From an uncultured Actinomycetes bacterium (GTDB taxonomy: Bacteria; Actinomycetota; Coriobacteriia; Coriobacteriales; Atopobiaceae): a stretch of 46,318 bases of DNA. Numbering within the stretch: the first letter of the stretch is position 1; each line of letters opens with the position of its first letter. The position numbers and the translations under genes are program-made. Below, piece by piece: positions 23,471 through 30,906 of the stretch. A model generated the notes under the pieces. The model worked only from the letters and a program-made list of their open reading frames with translations, did no database searches and was not told the origin of the DNA. The stretch covers positions 1 through 46,318 of the forward strand of contig OMWB01000021.1 of NCBI GenBank assembly GCA_900314645.1, in the 5' to 3' direction.

Positions 23471-24439
23471 ATGAGCGTATTCAAGGTCAGAAACGTCGCG
23501 TTTATTGGCACCGGTATTATGGGAGCGCCGATTGCGGGCCACATTCTGGACGCAGGCTTCAAGGTGACGGTGTACAACCGGACGCGAGCAAAGGCCGAGG
23601 CACTGCTCGCGCGTGGTGCGCAGTGGGCAGACACGCCGGCTGAAGCGGCAAAGCATGCCGACGTGGTGTTCACCATGGTGGGGTATCCCACTGACGTAGA
23701 GGATGTCTATCTGGGTGCCGATGGCATCCTCGAGGCCGCTCCCAAGGGCTCCTACCTCATTGACCTCACCACGAGCTCGCCTCAGTTGGCCCGTGAGCTG
23801 CATGACGCTGCCGAGGTCATGGACAAGCACGCCTTCGACTGCCCAGTTACGGGCGGCGAGGAGGGCGCCGTTGCGGACACCCTCACCCTCATCGTGGGCG
23901 CGGACGAGCGTACGGCGGCACCCGTGCTGCCGGTGCTCGAGAGCTTCTCGAGCAAGATCTTCTACTTCGACCGTGCTGGAGCAGGACAGCTTGCCAAGCT
24001 CTGCAATCAGGTGTCGCTTGCCTCATGCATGATTGGCTGGGCCGACGCGCTTGCGCTCGCCCGCCAAGGCGGGATCGACGAGGGGCGCATGCTCGAGATG
24101 CTCTCTGGTGGCATGGGTGGTTCCGTGGCGCTGCAGCGGCTTGCCCCGCGTGCTGCTGAGGGCGACTATCGCCCAGGCTTCCTGGTTGAGCACCTGCGCA
24201 AGGACCTCGGCTTGGCCCTTGCCGAGGCAGAGGAGCTTGAGGTGACGCTACCCGGTGCCGAAACGGGGTACATGCTATATGACACGCTGGCGCAGGTGGG
24301 TGGCGCGCGCATGGGTACGCAGGCCATCGCGCTTCTCTACGAGGACGAGGCCGCGGCAGCTTCTGCGGGCCTCGACTGGTCGGTTCTTCCCCCGGCTGCA
24401 GAGGACTCGCACGAGCACCACCACCATCACCACCACTAA
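23471..24439 (+). CDS. 3-hydroxyacid dehydrogenase (GarR/GlxR type) with natural His7 tail
   Basis: 322 aa, ATG 23471 after GAGAGGAGGGCC. NAD(P)-binding loop VAFIGTGIMGAPIAGHIL (9-26), VTVYNRT, then the substrate-binding CPVTGGEEGA and the catalytic-lysine helix GAGQLAKLCNQVSLASCMIGWADALALA (about 177-204). It belongs to the 2-hydroxy-3-oxopropionate (tartronate semialdehyde) reductase/3-hydroxyisobutyrate dehydrogenase family; substrate not assignable. The C terminus is EDSHEHHHHHHH, with residues 316-322 all histidine, encoded by a mix of CAC and CAT codons before TAA. It is genomic, so not a cloning tag. It could bind nickel or zinc. Confidence 0.88.
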   Translation: MSVFKVRNVAFIGTGIMGAPIAGHILDAGFKVTVYNRTRAKAEALLARGAQWADTPAEAAKHADVVFTMVGYPTDVEDVYLGADGILEAAPKGSYLIDLTTSSPQLARELHDAAEVMDKHAFDCPVTGGEEGAVADTLTLIVGADERTAAPVLPVLESFSSKIFYFDRAGAGQLAKLCNQVSLASCMIGWADALALARQGGIDEGRMLEMLSGGMGGSVALQRLAPRAAEGDYRPGFLVEHLRKDLGLALAEAEELEVTLPGAETGYMLYDTLAQVGGARMGTQAIALLYEDEAAAASAGLDWSVLPPAAEDSHEHHHHHHH

Positions 24440-24503
24440 TTGAACGAAAGGGGCAGCTCGAGATCGGCTTCGAGCTGTCGGCAAGAAAGGAATCAAGAGG
24501 TTT

Positions 24504-25280
24504 ATGGAGCAGGTTTCACAGAGCTCTATGGCGGTTCTCATCGACTACGAGAACCTTGCGCTGGGAACAGGTCGTCGCAAGCGTAACGGCCATCAGGAAG
24601 TCGGGCCCATGCCCGACATGAAGTGCATTCTCGAACGTCTGGTGGACAAGGGCCGCATCGTCTCCAAGCGCGCCTACTGCGACTGGCAGCGCTTCTCGGA
24701 TGCCATCACACCCCTGCATGAGCTGGGCGTCGAGCTTATCGAGATTCCCGACCGCGCCTATACCGGCAAGAACTCGGCCGACATCCGTTTGGCGGTTGAT
24801 GCGGTCGAGATGTGCTTTACGCGCGACCACATCGACACCTTCGCCATCCTTTCCGGCGACTCTGACTTCTCGCCGCTGGTGGCAAAGCTCAAGGAGTTTG
24901 GCAAGACGGTCATCGGCGTGGGCATGCATGAGGCGACGAGCTCGCTTCTGGCTGAGAACTGCGACGAGTTCCTCTTCTACGAGGACATCGTCAACAGCAG
25001 TGGCATCCCCAGCTTTGAGAACGTGGTGCCCAAGGAGAAGCACGAGTGCTATCAGCTGCTCTTTGAGTCGCTCGTGGCGGTGCAGCGCGACGATGACGGC
25101 CCGGTGCTCGCTTCGCGCCTCAAGGACACCATGAAGCGCAAGCGTCCTCAATTCTCCGAGACCACTTACGGGTATCGCTCGTTTACGGCGCTTCTGCGCG
25201 AGGCAAGCAAACTGGGGCTCATTGACATCCACCAAGACCCTCGCAGCGGCACAGCGATGGTGGACGGTTTCCGCGAGTAG
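24504..25280 (+). CDS. NYN-domain (PIN-like) protein with OST-HTH/LOTUS domain
   Basis: 258 aa, ATG 24504 preceded by AAGAGGTTT (Met9 also possible). The NYN nuclease core has the acidic motifs AVLIDYENLA (Asp14), KNSADIRLAVDA (about 90-101) and FAILSGDSDFSPLV (about 114-127), as in LabA/DUF88 and Limkain-b1-type proteins. From about residue 185 a LOTUS/OST-HTH domain follows (LFESLVAVQRDD, ASRLKDTMKRKRPQFSETTYGYRSFTALLREASKLG), an RNA-binding winged helix that favours G-rich or structured RNA. The likely role is an RNA-binding ribonuclease. Experimental function in actinobacteria is largely open. A HEAT-like gene follows after 65 bases. Confidence 0.85.
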   Translation: MEQVSQSSMAVLIDYENLALGTGRRKRNGHQEVGPMPDMKCILERLVDKGRIVSKRAYCDWQRFSDAITPLHELGVELIEIPDRAYTGKNSADIRLAVDAVEMCFTRDHIDTFAILSGDSDFSPLVAKLKEFGKTVIGVGMHEATSSLLAENCDEFLFYEDIVNSSGIPSFENVVPKEKHECYQLLFESLVAVQRDDDGPVLASRLKDTMKRKRPQFSETTYGYRSFTALLREASKLGLIDIHQDPRSGTAMVDGFRE

Positions 25281-25345
25281 CGAGTACAATACAAGATTAC
25301 GCCGTGCGCACGTCGCGGCGAAACACTTCGTCGGAAGAGGTTTTC

Positions 25346-25966
25346 ATGGCAGCAGACAACGTTGCTTCTCCCATAAGCCCAGACGCAGAGAACCAGGCCT
25401 CCTCAGTTACCCCGGAAGTCATGGCGGCGCTGGTTGAGGCGCTTTCTGGCGCAAACCGCAGGCGTAGGCAGGAGGCTTCACACACCATCGCGCTTGTTGC
25501 GGCGCAGGACGTCAACCTGGTGCGTCCCTACGTTGACGAGCTGATTGACGCGCTGTATCGTCCTGAGGCGCAGACGCGCTGGGAGGTGCTCTCCACCCTC
25601 TCTGAGCTCGCGTTGGTTGATGCCGGCATGGTTGAGGAAGCCTTCGACGGCGCTGAGGCGTCCCTGTTCGACGAGGACTCTGCGATCGTGCGTCTAGCGG
25701 CCTTCCGGTTCCTCATTCGCTTGGGCGCCAGCTCGCCTGAGCGCTCCGACAAGGTGTGGGGCATCGTTGACGAGGCCATTCAGTGCTACCACGGTGACCC
25801 CGAGTATCGCGACATGCTGGTTGCCCTTTCCGAGTTTGGCAAGGGATCCATCTCGGAGACAACGCGCGATGCCCTGCTCACCCGCATCGGCTTTGATGCC
25901 GACAACGGCCGTGGCTACGTGCGCATCATGTCCGCAGAGATCGTCGCCAACATCAAGGGTGCCTAA
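25346..25966 (+). CDS. HEAT-repeat-like helical protein
   Basis: 206 aa; ATG 25346 after GGAAGAGG. After a 25-residue disordered start, helices of HEAT/armadillo type follow: VTPEVMAALVEALSGANRR, RQEASHTIALVAAQD, VRPYVDELIDAL, TRWEVLSTLSELAL, SAIVRLAAFRFLIRLGA, DMLVALSEFGKG. It has no catalytic motif. Such folds scaffold protein or nucleic-acid contacts. A TACAAT box at 25285-25290 may be its own -10. It ends 3 bases before the next gene, so the two are surely co-transcribed. Confidence 0.65.
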   Translation: MAADNVASPISPDAENQASSVTPEVMAALVEALSGANRRRRQEASHTIALVAAQDVNLVRPYVDELIDALYRPEAQTRWEVLSTLSELALVDAGMVEEAFDGAEASLFDEDSAIVRLAAFRFLIRLGASSPERSDKVWGIVDEAIQCYHGDPEYRDMLVALSEFGKGSISETTRDALLTRIGFDADNGRGYVRIMSAEIVANIKGA

Positions 25967-25969
25967 GCG

Positions 25970-26869
25970 ATGGCTAGTGAGCGCCCTGCGACAAGTGGAC
26001 CTATGTACGGAGATGCGGTGCCGGCGCGCCGCGGCATAGGTCTCCCCACGGTGATTGCGCTGATGGTGGCCGCCCTGCTTGTGGGCTCTGCCTTCGGCTG
26101 CACGGTGCTGAGTCGCCTGGGTGGCGGTCATGGGGGGATTCTGTCGTCAGGGACAGTGTCGCTTCGTGAGTCAGAGCTCGACGACGTGGTGGCAACGTAT
26201 GTGGTGGATGGCAAGCGCCATGAGGTCACATACCGCGACGCCATCCTTGAGAATGGCTCACTTTCCGCCGCACAGAATGCTGACGGGTCATATCGGGTGC
26301 CCTCGGCAGACAGCGTGCTTGCCGTTGCCCGCAGCCAGGTGATTTCGGCAGAGGCGCAGCGCCTGGGCATCACGGCAGAGGATGCCGAGGTAGATGCCTA
26401 TGCGTTGGCCACCTTTGGGACGACGGACCTAGGGACCATCGCGACGGCATACGGCATGGAGTCCGACGCGGCGGCTGTGCTGCTGCGCGAGGCGACCCTC
26501 ATGTCCCAGCTGAGGGACCAGGCGTTGCAAGCCGAGGTGGGCGAGGCCCCTGCGGCTCCCGCAGAGCCGGGTGAGGGCGAGGAAGTCACCATGACGCAGG
26601 AGTACGCCTCCTACGTCATCGGCCTGGCCGGTGACGAGTGGGATGGCGACGCCGGAACGTGGGTGTCGTATGACGGCCCGTTTGCGAGCGCTCTCGCCGA
26701 CTACGAGATCACTTCGTCGGGAGCTACGTACGAGGCTGCCCGGCAGGCATACTACGTGGCGTACCAGCGACATATCGCCGCGCTTTCTGACTACTCTGCG
26801 CAGTGGACTGACTATGTCAATGGGCTGCTCGGCAACGCGTCAATCGAGATTTCGACGCTTGCCATCTAG
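25970..26869 (+). CDS. Signal-anchored envelope protein, paralogue A (SurA-N-like)
   Basis: 299 aa. One membrane segment near residues 24-43 (GLPTVIALMVAALLVGSAFG), then an extracytoplasmic part. The middle (LAVARSQVISAEAQRLGITAEDAEVDAYALATFGT..., about 105-180) resembles the N-terminal helical region of SurA/PrsA-like foldases, but no peptidyl-prolyl isomerase domain follows. An Ala/Pro/Glu linker leads to a C-terminal domain with GDEWDGDAGTW and WTDYVNGLLGN. The last 90 residues closely match paralogue B at 28544-29572. Function unknown; a cell-envelope chaperone-like role is inference. Confidence 0.65.
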   Translation: MASERPATSGPMYGDAVPARRGIGLPTVIALMVAALLVGSAFGCTVLSRLGGGHGGILSSGTVSLRESELDDVVATYVVDGKRHEVTYRDAILENGSLSAAQNADGSYRVPSADSVLAVARSQVISAEAQRLGITAEDAEVDAYALATFGTTDLGTIATAYGMESDAAAVLLREATLMSQLRDQALQAEVGEAPAAPAEPGEGEEVTMTQEYASYVIGLAGDEWDGDAGTWVSYDGPFASALADYEITSSGATYEAARQAYYVAYQRHIAALSDYSAQWTDYVNGLLGNASIEISTLAI

Positions 26870-26890
26870 GGGCTTGTGCAAGGAGATGCC

Positions 26891-28141
26891 ATGGGTAAGT
26901 TGTTCGATAAGTTCACGAGCGGTAAAAGCATAGCCAGTGTTGCCGTCGCCGCCTCAGCTGCCATCTTTGTCACCGCCGCCGTTATCATCGGTGTCGTGTT
27001 CGCGCTGATTGCATCCGAGACTGGCTTGCCCTCCGATATGGGAACCGTCAGGGTTGGTGGCGACACGACGATGGACCCGCCGAGCAGCTATCCACTGAGC
27101 GTCGTTCCCGATCCCGTTGAGCTGTGGGAGAACTACGACCCTTCAGAGCATACGGTGACACCTACGTGGAACTGGAACTTTGTGACACCTGATCCTGTGA
27201 CACCTGATCCTGTGACCGGTGAGCCTGTGGAGCCGGTGACGTCTGATGACGACGGAGAGCTGCACAACGGCTGGAATGATGCCGTGTCGTACCGTGTGCG
27301 CGAGGGGCGCGATGCCGAGAGCGGCATCAAGAGCTCCGCTGACTACGGCATGCATGTGGCCGTTGACTTCGACGTGACCTATCCGCAGCTTCTGGGTGAC
27401 GGCGAGCATATTGAGGAGATCAACGAGGTCCTGCGCGACACGGCGCTCTCGTTTGTGAATGAGTACTGGGAACATCCCACTGAGGATGCCATCGAGCGCG
27501 TGAAGACTTCCGTCGAGGTGTCCACGCTCGGTGTTCCCGAGGATGCCGACGCGCTGCTCTCCAGTGACGTGACCTGGGCCGTTACCTACAACAACGAGGA
27601 CTTCATCAGCGTCTCGTTCTCCGACTCGTTCTGCATTGGCTCGTTTTCGGGCGAGTACCTGCGGCTGAGGTGCGTCAATGCCAATCTGAAGACGGGCGAG
27701 GTCTATACGTTCGACGACGTGATGCGTATGGACGAGACCATTGCCGCGCGCTTCGTGGACACGCTGCTGGTCAATGCCGGAGAGGACGACAACGGTGACG
27801 GCCAGGTGACGGAGGACGAGTGCTTCTCGGTCTCGATCATTGGGCGTCAGGCGTGGATTGACGCGCTGATGGGCCGTGGAGACTACGCGCACCGCGTTGT
27901 TCCGACATTCTTCGTCGACGAGAAGGGCCGCGTGAACCTGGGCGTCTCGTATTGGTTGGGCAACGACAATGGTATCGTGCGTGGCTGGTGGGACGCCTAT
28001 CTGACTGACGAAGAGCTTGAAGGCGCACGCAAGGACTCGACGTTCTGGACGCTTTGGGAAGCCATGAAGCCTGAAAGCGTAGAGACTGAGAACGTAGAGG
28101 CTGAAAACGTGGAGAGCGAAAACGTGGAGACTGATGGTTGA
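26891..28141 (+). CDS. Signal-anchored protein with RsiV/DUF3298-like domain
   Basis: 416 aa from ATG 26891 (CAAGGAGATGCC upstream). A membrane segment at about 15-42 (SIASVAVAASAAIFVTAA...) is followed by a Pro/Val-rich stalk with TPDPV repeats (27184-27213). The globular part (VAVDFDVTYPQLLGDGEHIEEINEVLRD ..., LKTGEVYTFDDVM, FVDEKGRVNLGVSY) has the layout of the C-terminal DUF3298/RsiV domain, which in Bacillus RsiV binds lysozyme. No sigma factor is adjacent. The last 20 residues are a degenerate repeat, VETEN-VEAEN-VESEN-VETDG. It lies between the two paralogues in one direction and ends 39 bases before tRNA-Thr. Confidence 0.6.
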   Translation: MGKLFDKFTSGKSIASVAVAASAAIFVTAAVIIGVVFALIASETGLPSDMGTVRVGGDTTMDPPSSYPLSVVPDPVELWENYDPSEHTVTPTWNWNFVTPDPVTPDPVTGEPVEPVTSDDDGELHNGWNDAVSYRVREGRDAESGIKSSADYGMHVAVDFDVTYPQLLGDGEHIEEINEVLRDTALSFVNEYWEHPTEDAIERVKTSVEVSTLGVPEDADALLSSDVTWAVTYNNEDFISVSFSDSFCIGSFSGEYLRLRCVNANLKTGEVYTFDDVMRMDETIAARFVDTLLVNAGEDDNGDGQVTEDECFSVSIIGRQAWIDALMGRGDYAHRVVPTFFVDEKGRVNLGVSYWLGNDNGIVRGWWDAYLTDEELEGARKDSTFWTLWEAMKPESVETENVEAENVESENVETDG

Positions 28142-28180
28142 CGAGAGACCACTTCACGTGCGATAATCATGCATCGCAAC

Positions 28181-28256
28181 GCCGGATTAGCTCAGTTGGT
28201 AGAGCGACGCACTCGTAATGCGTAGGCCAGCAGTTCGAGTCTGCTATCCGGCTCCA
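28181..28256 (+). tRNA. tRNA-Thr (anticodon CGU)
   Basis: 76 nt with CCA encoded. Acceptor stem GCCGGAT/ATCCGGC, D arm GCTC...GAGC, anticodon stem ACGCA/TGCGT with loop CTCGTAA and anticodon CGT at 28214-28216, T arm AGCAG-TTCGAGT-CTGCT. It reads ACG threonine codons, common in this GC-rich DNA. Confidence 0.96.
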
Positions 28257-28267
28257 CCGCATCTTCG

Positions 28268-28297
28268 CAGGTCAGACGGCATAAAGCGTCTGGCCTG
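28268..28297 (+). terminator. Terminator after tRNA-Thr
   Basis: 11-bp stem CAGGTCAGACG / CGTCTGGCCTG with one G-T pair and an 8-base loop, then TTTGCATTT. It starts 12 bases after the tRNA. Confidence 0.8.
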
Positions 28298-28339
28298 TTT
28301 GCATTTCTCACCCCATAATGCGAATGTTGACATTCCTGG

Positions 28340-28408
28340 GCATGTTTCTGACAACATCAGCTGGTGGGGCGCTGTGTCGCCCACCAGCTGATGTTGTCAG
28401 AAACATGC
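28340..28408. repeat. 29-bp perfect stem hairpin with outer dyad
   Basis: Arms 28340-28368 and 28380-28408 pair over 29 bp without a mismatch around an 11-base loop. A further AATGTTGAC/GTCAACATT pair (28323-28331, 28417-28425) lies outside, after an unpaired stretch. It stands between tRNA-Thr's terminator and the next promoter and has no T-run of note. Confidence 0.85.
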
Positions 28409-28480
28409 TCCTTTCAGTCAACATTGGCTTGGAAGAGTTTTCAGGTGGCTTGTACATTCGTGGCAAACTGCTGAAACTCC

Positions 28481-28508
28481 TTGGGTACAAAGCCTAGTGC
28501 AGTAGAAT
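28481..28508 (+). promoter_or_regulatory. Candidate promoter of paralogue B
   Basis: TTGGGT (28481-28486) and TAGAAT (28503-28508) with 16 bp between, 36 bases before the ATG at 28544. A plausible sigma-A-type promoter by sequence alone. Confidence 0.4.
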
Positions 28509-28543
28509 TCCACTGTTCCTTACCGTACGAACCGGAGGTTTCT

Positions 28544-29572
28544 ATGTCAGAAGAGCAGATGAACACCGAAGAGCTCGAGGAGACGCTGCAAGAGGCAGCG
28601 GACGAGGCGCCTGTCGAGGAGGCCGTGGTCGAAGAGGTCTTCGAGTCTGAGGTCGAGCCCGAGCCCGAGCCCGAAGTTGAGCCGGCGCCCGAGCCTGTGG
28701 TTGCCCCCGCGCCTGAGGCCCCTGCACGTCAGCTTAGCCAGAAGGTGTGGATTGCCATCTCCTGTGCCGCGCTGGTGCTCGGTCTCCTCATCGGCAAGTT
28801 TGCGCTTGGCGGTGCGGGCGCATCCGCAGCTGCGGGTAGCTTCGCCGGCAAGACGGCCATCACCGAGGCGGAGCTCGACCTGCCCATGGCGACCCTGACC
28901 TATGCGGGCACCACAGAGGGCATTACCGCACGCGAGATCATCATGGCGAATGGCTCGCTTGAGACGGCTATGAACGAGGAGGGCAACTACTACCTTCCCT
29001 CTGCCGATGCCGTGCTCTCAACGGCGCGCAACCGCGTCATTGACCACGAGGCCGCCAGCCGTGGCATCACTGTGTCTGACGAGGACCTGGCTGCGTTTGC
29101 CGAGCAGAACCTGGGCAGCTCTGACTACGCGAGCATCGCTCAGAGCTACGGCATGGACGAGCAGTCGGTCATCGATGTGCTGAGGAGCTCTGCCACCATG
29201 CAGAAGCTTCGCGCTGAGGTGGTAGGCACGACGAGCACGGCGGTCATGCCCGAGGCGCCGGCAGAGCTTGCCGAGGATGCCGACGCGTCTGAGCCGACTG
29301 CCGAGTACGGGAACTACATCATCAGCCTCGTCGGCGATGAGTGGGATGCGGCGAAGGGCGATTGGGCGGCACCTACTGGCCCGTATGCGACCGCGCTTGC
29401 CAACTACGAGATTGCGGCCGACGGTGCGACTTACGAGGCGGCCCAGGTTGCGTACTACGTGGCATACCAGAAGTACTCCGAGGAGGCTTCCAGCACGTCG
29501 CGTGCATGGACCGACTACGTCAATGGCCTGCTTGCCAACGCGCAGATCGAGATCTCCACGCTGGTTGCGTAA
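28544..29572 (+). CDS. Signal-anchored envelope protein, paralogue B (SurA-N-like)
   Basis: 342 aa; ATG 28544 follows CCGGAGGTTT. The N terminus is very acidic (EELEETLQEAADEAPVEE), then a Glu-Pro repeat (EPEPEPEVEPAPEP) in the cytosol, a membrane helix at about 70-92 (VWIAISCAALVLGLLIGKFA), and an outer part. The helical region NRVIDHEAASRGITVSDEDLAAFAEQ and the C-terminal half (GDEWDAAKGDWAAP, GATYEAAQVAYYVAYQK, WTDYVNGLLANAQIEISTLVA) align with paralogue A across the whole extracellular region. It differs in its long acidic cytosolic arm. It is monocistronic: own promoter candidate upstream, 68-bp palindrome downstream. Confidence 0.68.
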   Translation: MSEEQMNTEELEETLQEAADEAPVEEAVVEEVFESEVEPEPEPEVEPAPEPVVAPAPEAPARQLSQKVWIAISCAALVLGLLIGKFALGGAGASAAAGSFAGKTAITEAELDLPMATLTYAGTTEGITAREIIMANGSLETAMNEEGNYYLPSADAVLSTARNRVIDHEAASRGITVSDEDLAAFAEQNLGSSDYASIAQSYGMDEQSVIDVLRSSATMQKLRAEVVGTTSTAVMPEAPAELAEDADASEPTAEYGNYIISLVGDEWDAAKGDWAAPTGPYATALANYEIAADGATYEAAQVAYYVAYQKYSEEASSTSRAWTDYVNGLLANAQIEISTLVA

Positions 29573-29607
29573 AGGAAGCGCATGTTGACATCCGGGAGTC
29601 CGTTCCC

Positions 29608-29675
29608 GTGTACGGAAAGGGGGCTACCCCCAGGGCGCACTAGTGCGCCCTGGGGGTAGCCCCCTTTCCGTACAC
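29608..29675. repeat. 68-bp perfect palindrome without loop
   Basis: Bases 29608-29641 and 29642-29675 are exact reverse complements (34 bp each). The centre is GCACTAGTGC, so there is no spacer. It lies between convergent genes (paralogue B and the aldolase) and would serve as a bidirectional terminator. A loop-free palindrome of this size is normally unstable in bacteria, which makes it notable. Confidence 0.93.
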
Positions 29676-29680
29676 CCTTC

Positions 29681-30730
29681 TCAGAGCGTCTTCGCAAACG
29701 CCAGAAGCTCGTCCACGTCGGCGACAGTGGTAGCCCACGAGCACACGAAGCGCGTGAGCAGACGCCCGTCAGGCAGCTCCTGGAAGACCTCGCAGCCGGC
29801 CGCATCCACGAAGGCCTGGGCAACCTGAGGCTCAAGTGCAAAGAACTGCTGGTTGGAAGGTGCCTCGCCATAGGCCTCAAAGCCCAGGGCGATGAGTCCC
29901 TCGCGCAGGCGGAAGGCACACTCGTTGGCGCTTCGTGCCAGACGCCAGTACGGCGCCTCGCCTGTCTCGTCGGGCGTGAAGGCTGCCTCAAACTGGACGC
30001 CAAGCAGACGGCCCTTGGCCATCAGGCCACCGCGCTCCTTGATGAGGTACGGGAAGGCCTCGCGGAGACCAGGGTCTGCGATAACAACCGCCTCGCCAAA
30101 GAGCAGGCCGTTCTTAGTGCCACCGAGATAGAAGGCATCAGCTCGTGCCGCAAGGTGCTCGAGCGTGAGGCCCTCGGCGGCCGGTGAGGTCAGCGCAGAG
30201 GCCATGCGCGCGCCGTCCACAAACACCTTCAGGTCGTGCGATGCGGCCCAGTCGCAGATAGCGTCAAAGCGCTCGAGAGACCAGACACCGCCCAGCTCGG
30301 TGGTGTTGGAGATGTATATCATGGCAGGGCGGGTCATGTGACGACCGGTGCCGGTCTGATAGCGGTACACACGCTCGGCCTCGGCGGGGGAGAGGAAGCC
30401 GTCCGCATCGCGCGTGGGCAGCACCGAGCGCCCCGTGGCAGCAACGGCGCCAGTCTCGTGCACGTTGATGTGCGCGTCGGGCGTGCAAATGACGCCTTCC
30501 CAGTCATGCAGCATACCGTTGACGCAGACGAGGTTGGTGCTCGTGCCGCCAATGGCAAACTCCACGGCTACGTCGTCACGGCCGCAGGCCTTGGCGATAA
30601 GTGTGCGCGCTGCCTCACAGTGCGGATCTCCCTCGGTGTAGCCAACGCATTGCTCGTCGTTGGTGGCGATAAGGGCTGCGAGCACCTCTGGCGCCGCGCC
30701 CTCCGAATAGTCGTTTCTGAACAAGCGCAT
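29681..30730 (-). CDS. Low-specificity L-threonine aldolase (beta-eliminating lyase family)
   Basis: 349 aa. Start set at 30730 (MRLFRNDYSEGAAP) because GGAGATGGGAG precedes it; an 18-residue longer frame lacks a site. PLP-enzyme signatures: EFAIGGTSTN near 76, DAHINVHETGA, VFVDGARMASAL (Asp ligand of the pyridine nitrogen), and the lysine in FYLGGTKNG that forms the Schiff base. It cleaves threonine or allo-threonine to glycine and acetaldehyde, supplying glycine. Convergent with paralogue B and divergent from ilvE. Confidence 0.9.
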   Translation of the reverse strand: MRLFRNDYSEGAAPEVLAALIATNDEQCVGYTEGDPHCEAARTLIAKACGRDDVAVEFAIGGTSTNLVCVNGMLHDWEGVICTPDAHINVHETGAVAATGRSVLPTRDADGFLSPAEAERVYRYQTGTGRHMTRPAMIYISNTTELGGVWSLERFDAICDWAASHDLKVFVDGARMASALTSPAAEGLTLEHLAARADAFYLGGTKNGLLFGEAVVIADPGLREAFPYLIKERGGLMAKGRLLGVQFEAAFTPDETGEAPYWRLARSANECAFRLREGLIALGFEAYGEAPSNQQFFALEPQVAQAFVDAAGCEVFQELPDGRLLTRFVCSWATTVADVDELLAFAKTL

Positions 30731-30906
30731 ATGAGCTCCCATCTCCGTTCGGTGACGAAAAGAGTCTAGCGTATGGGAGCCCACCTATAGAACATGCTTC
30801 CTGCATGTCTCAGTCGTGTTTCACGCTCGTGCGTATTCCATCCACCTTGCTGCCGTGGTAGTAAGCTTCTTCCGTCAGTTCGTTCAATTCAGCCAAGGAG
30901 GCACTC

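Noticed and set aside
24409..24439. Vector-derived His tag contamination
   Set aside because: Flanked by normal chromosomal sequence, codons mixed, and followed by an intact intergenic region and gene.
28181..28425. Integration site of a mobile element at tRNA-Thr
   Set aside because: No integrase gene and no repeat of the tRNA 3' end downstream within the window.
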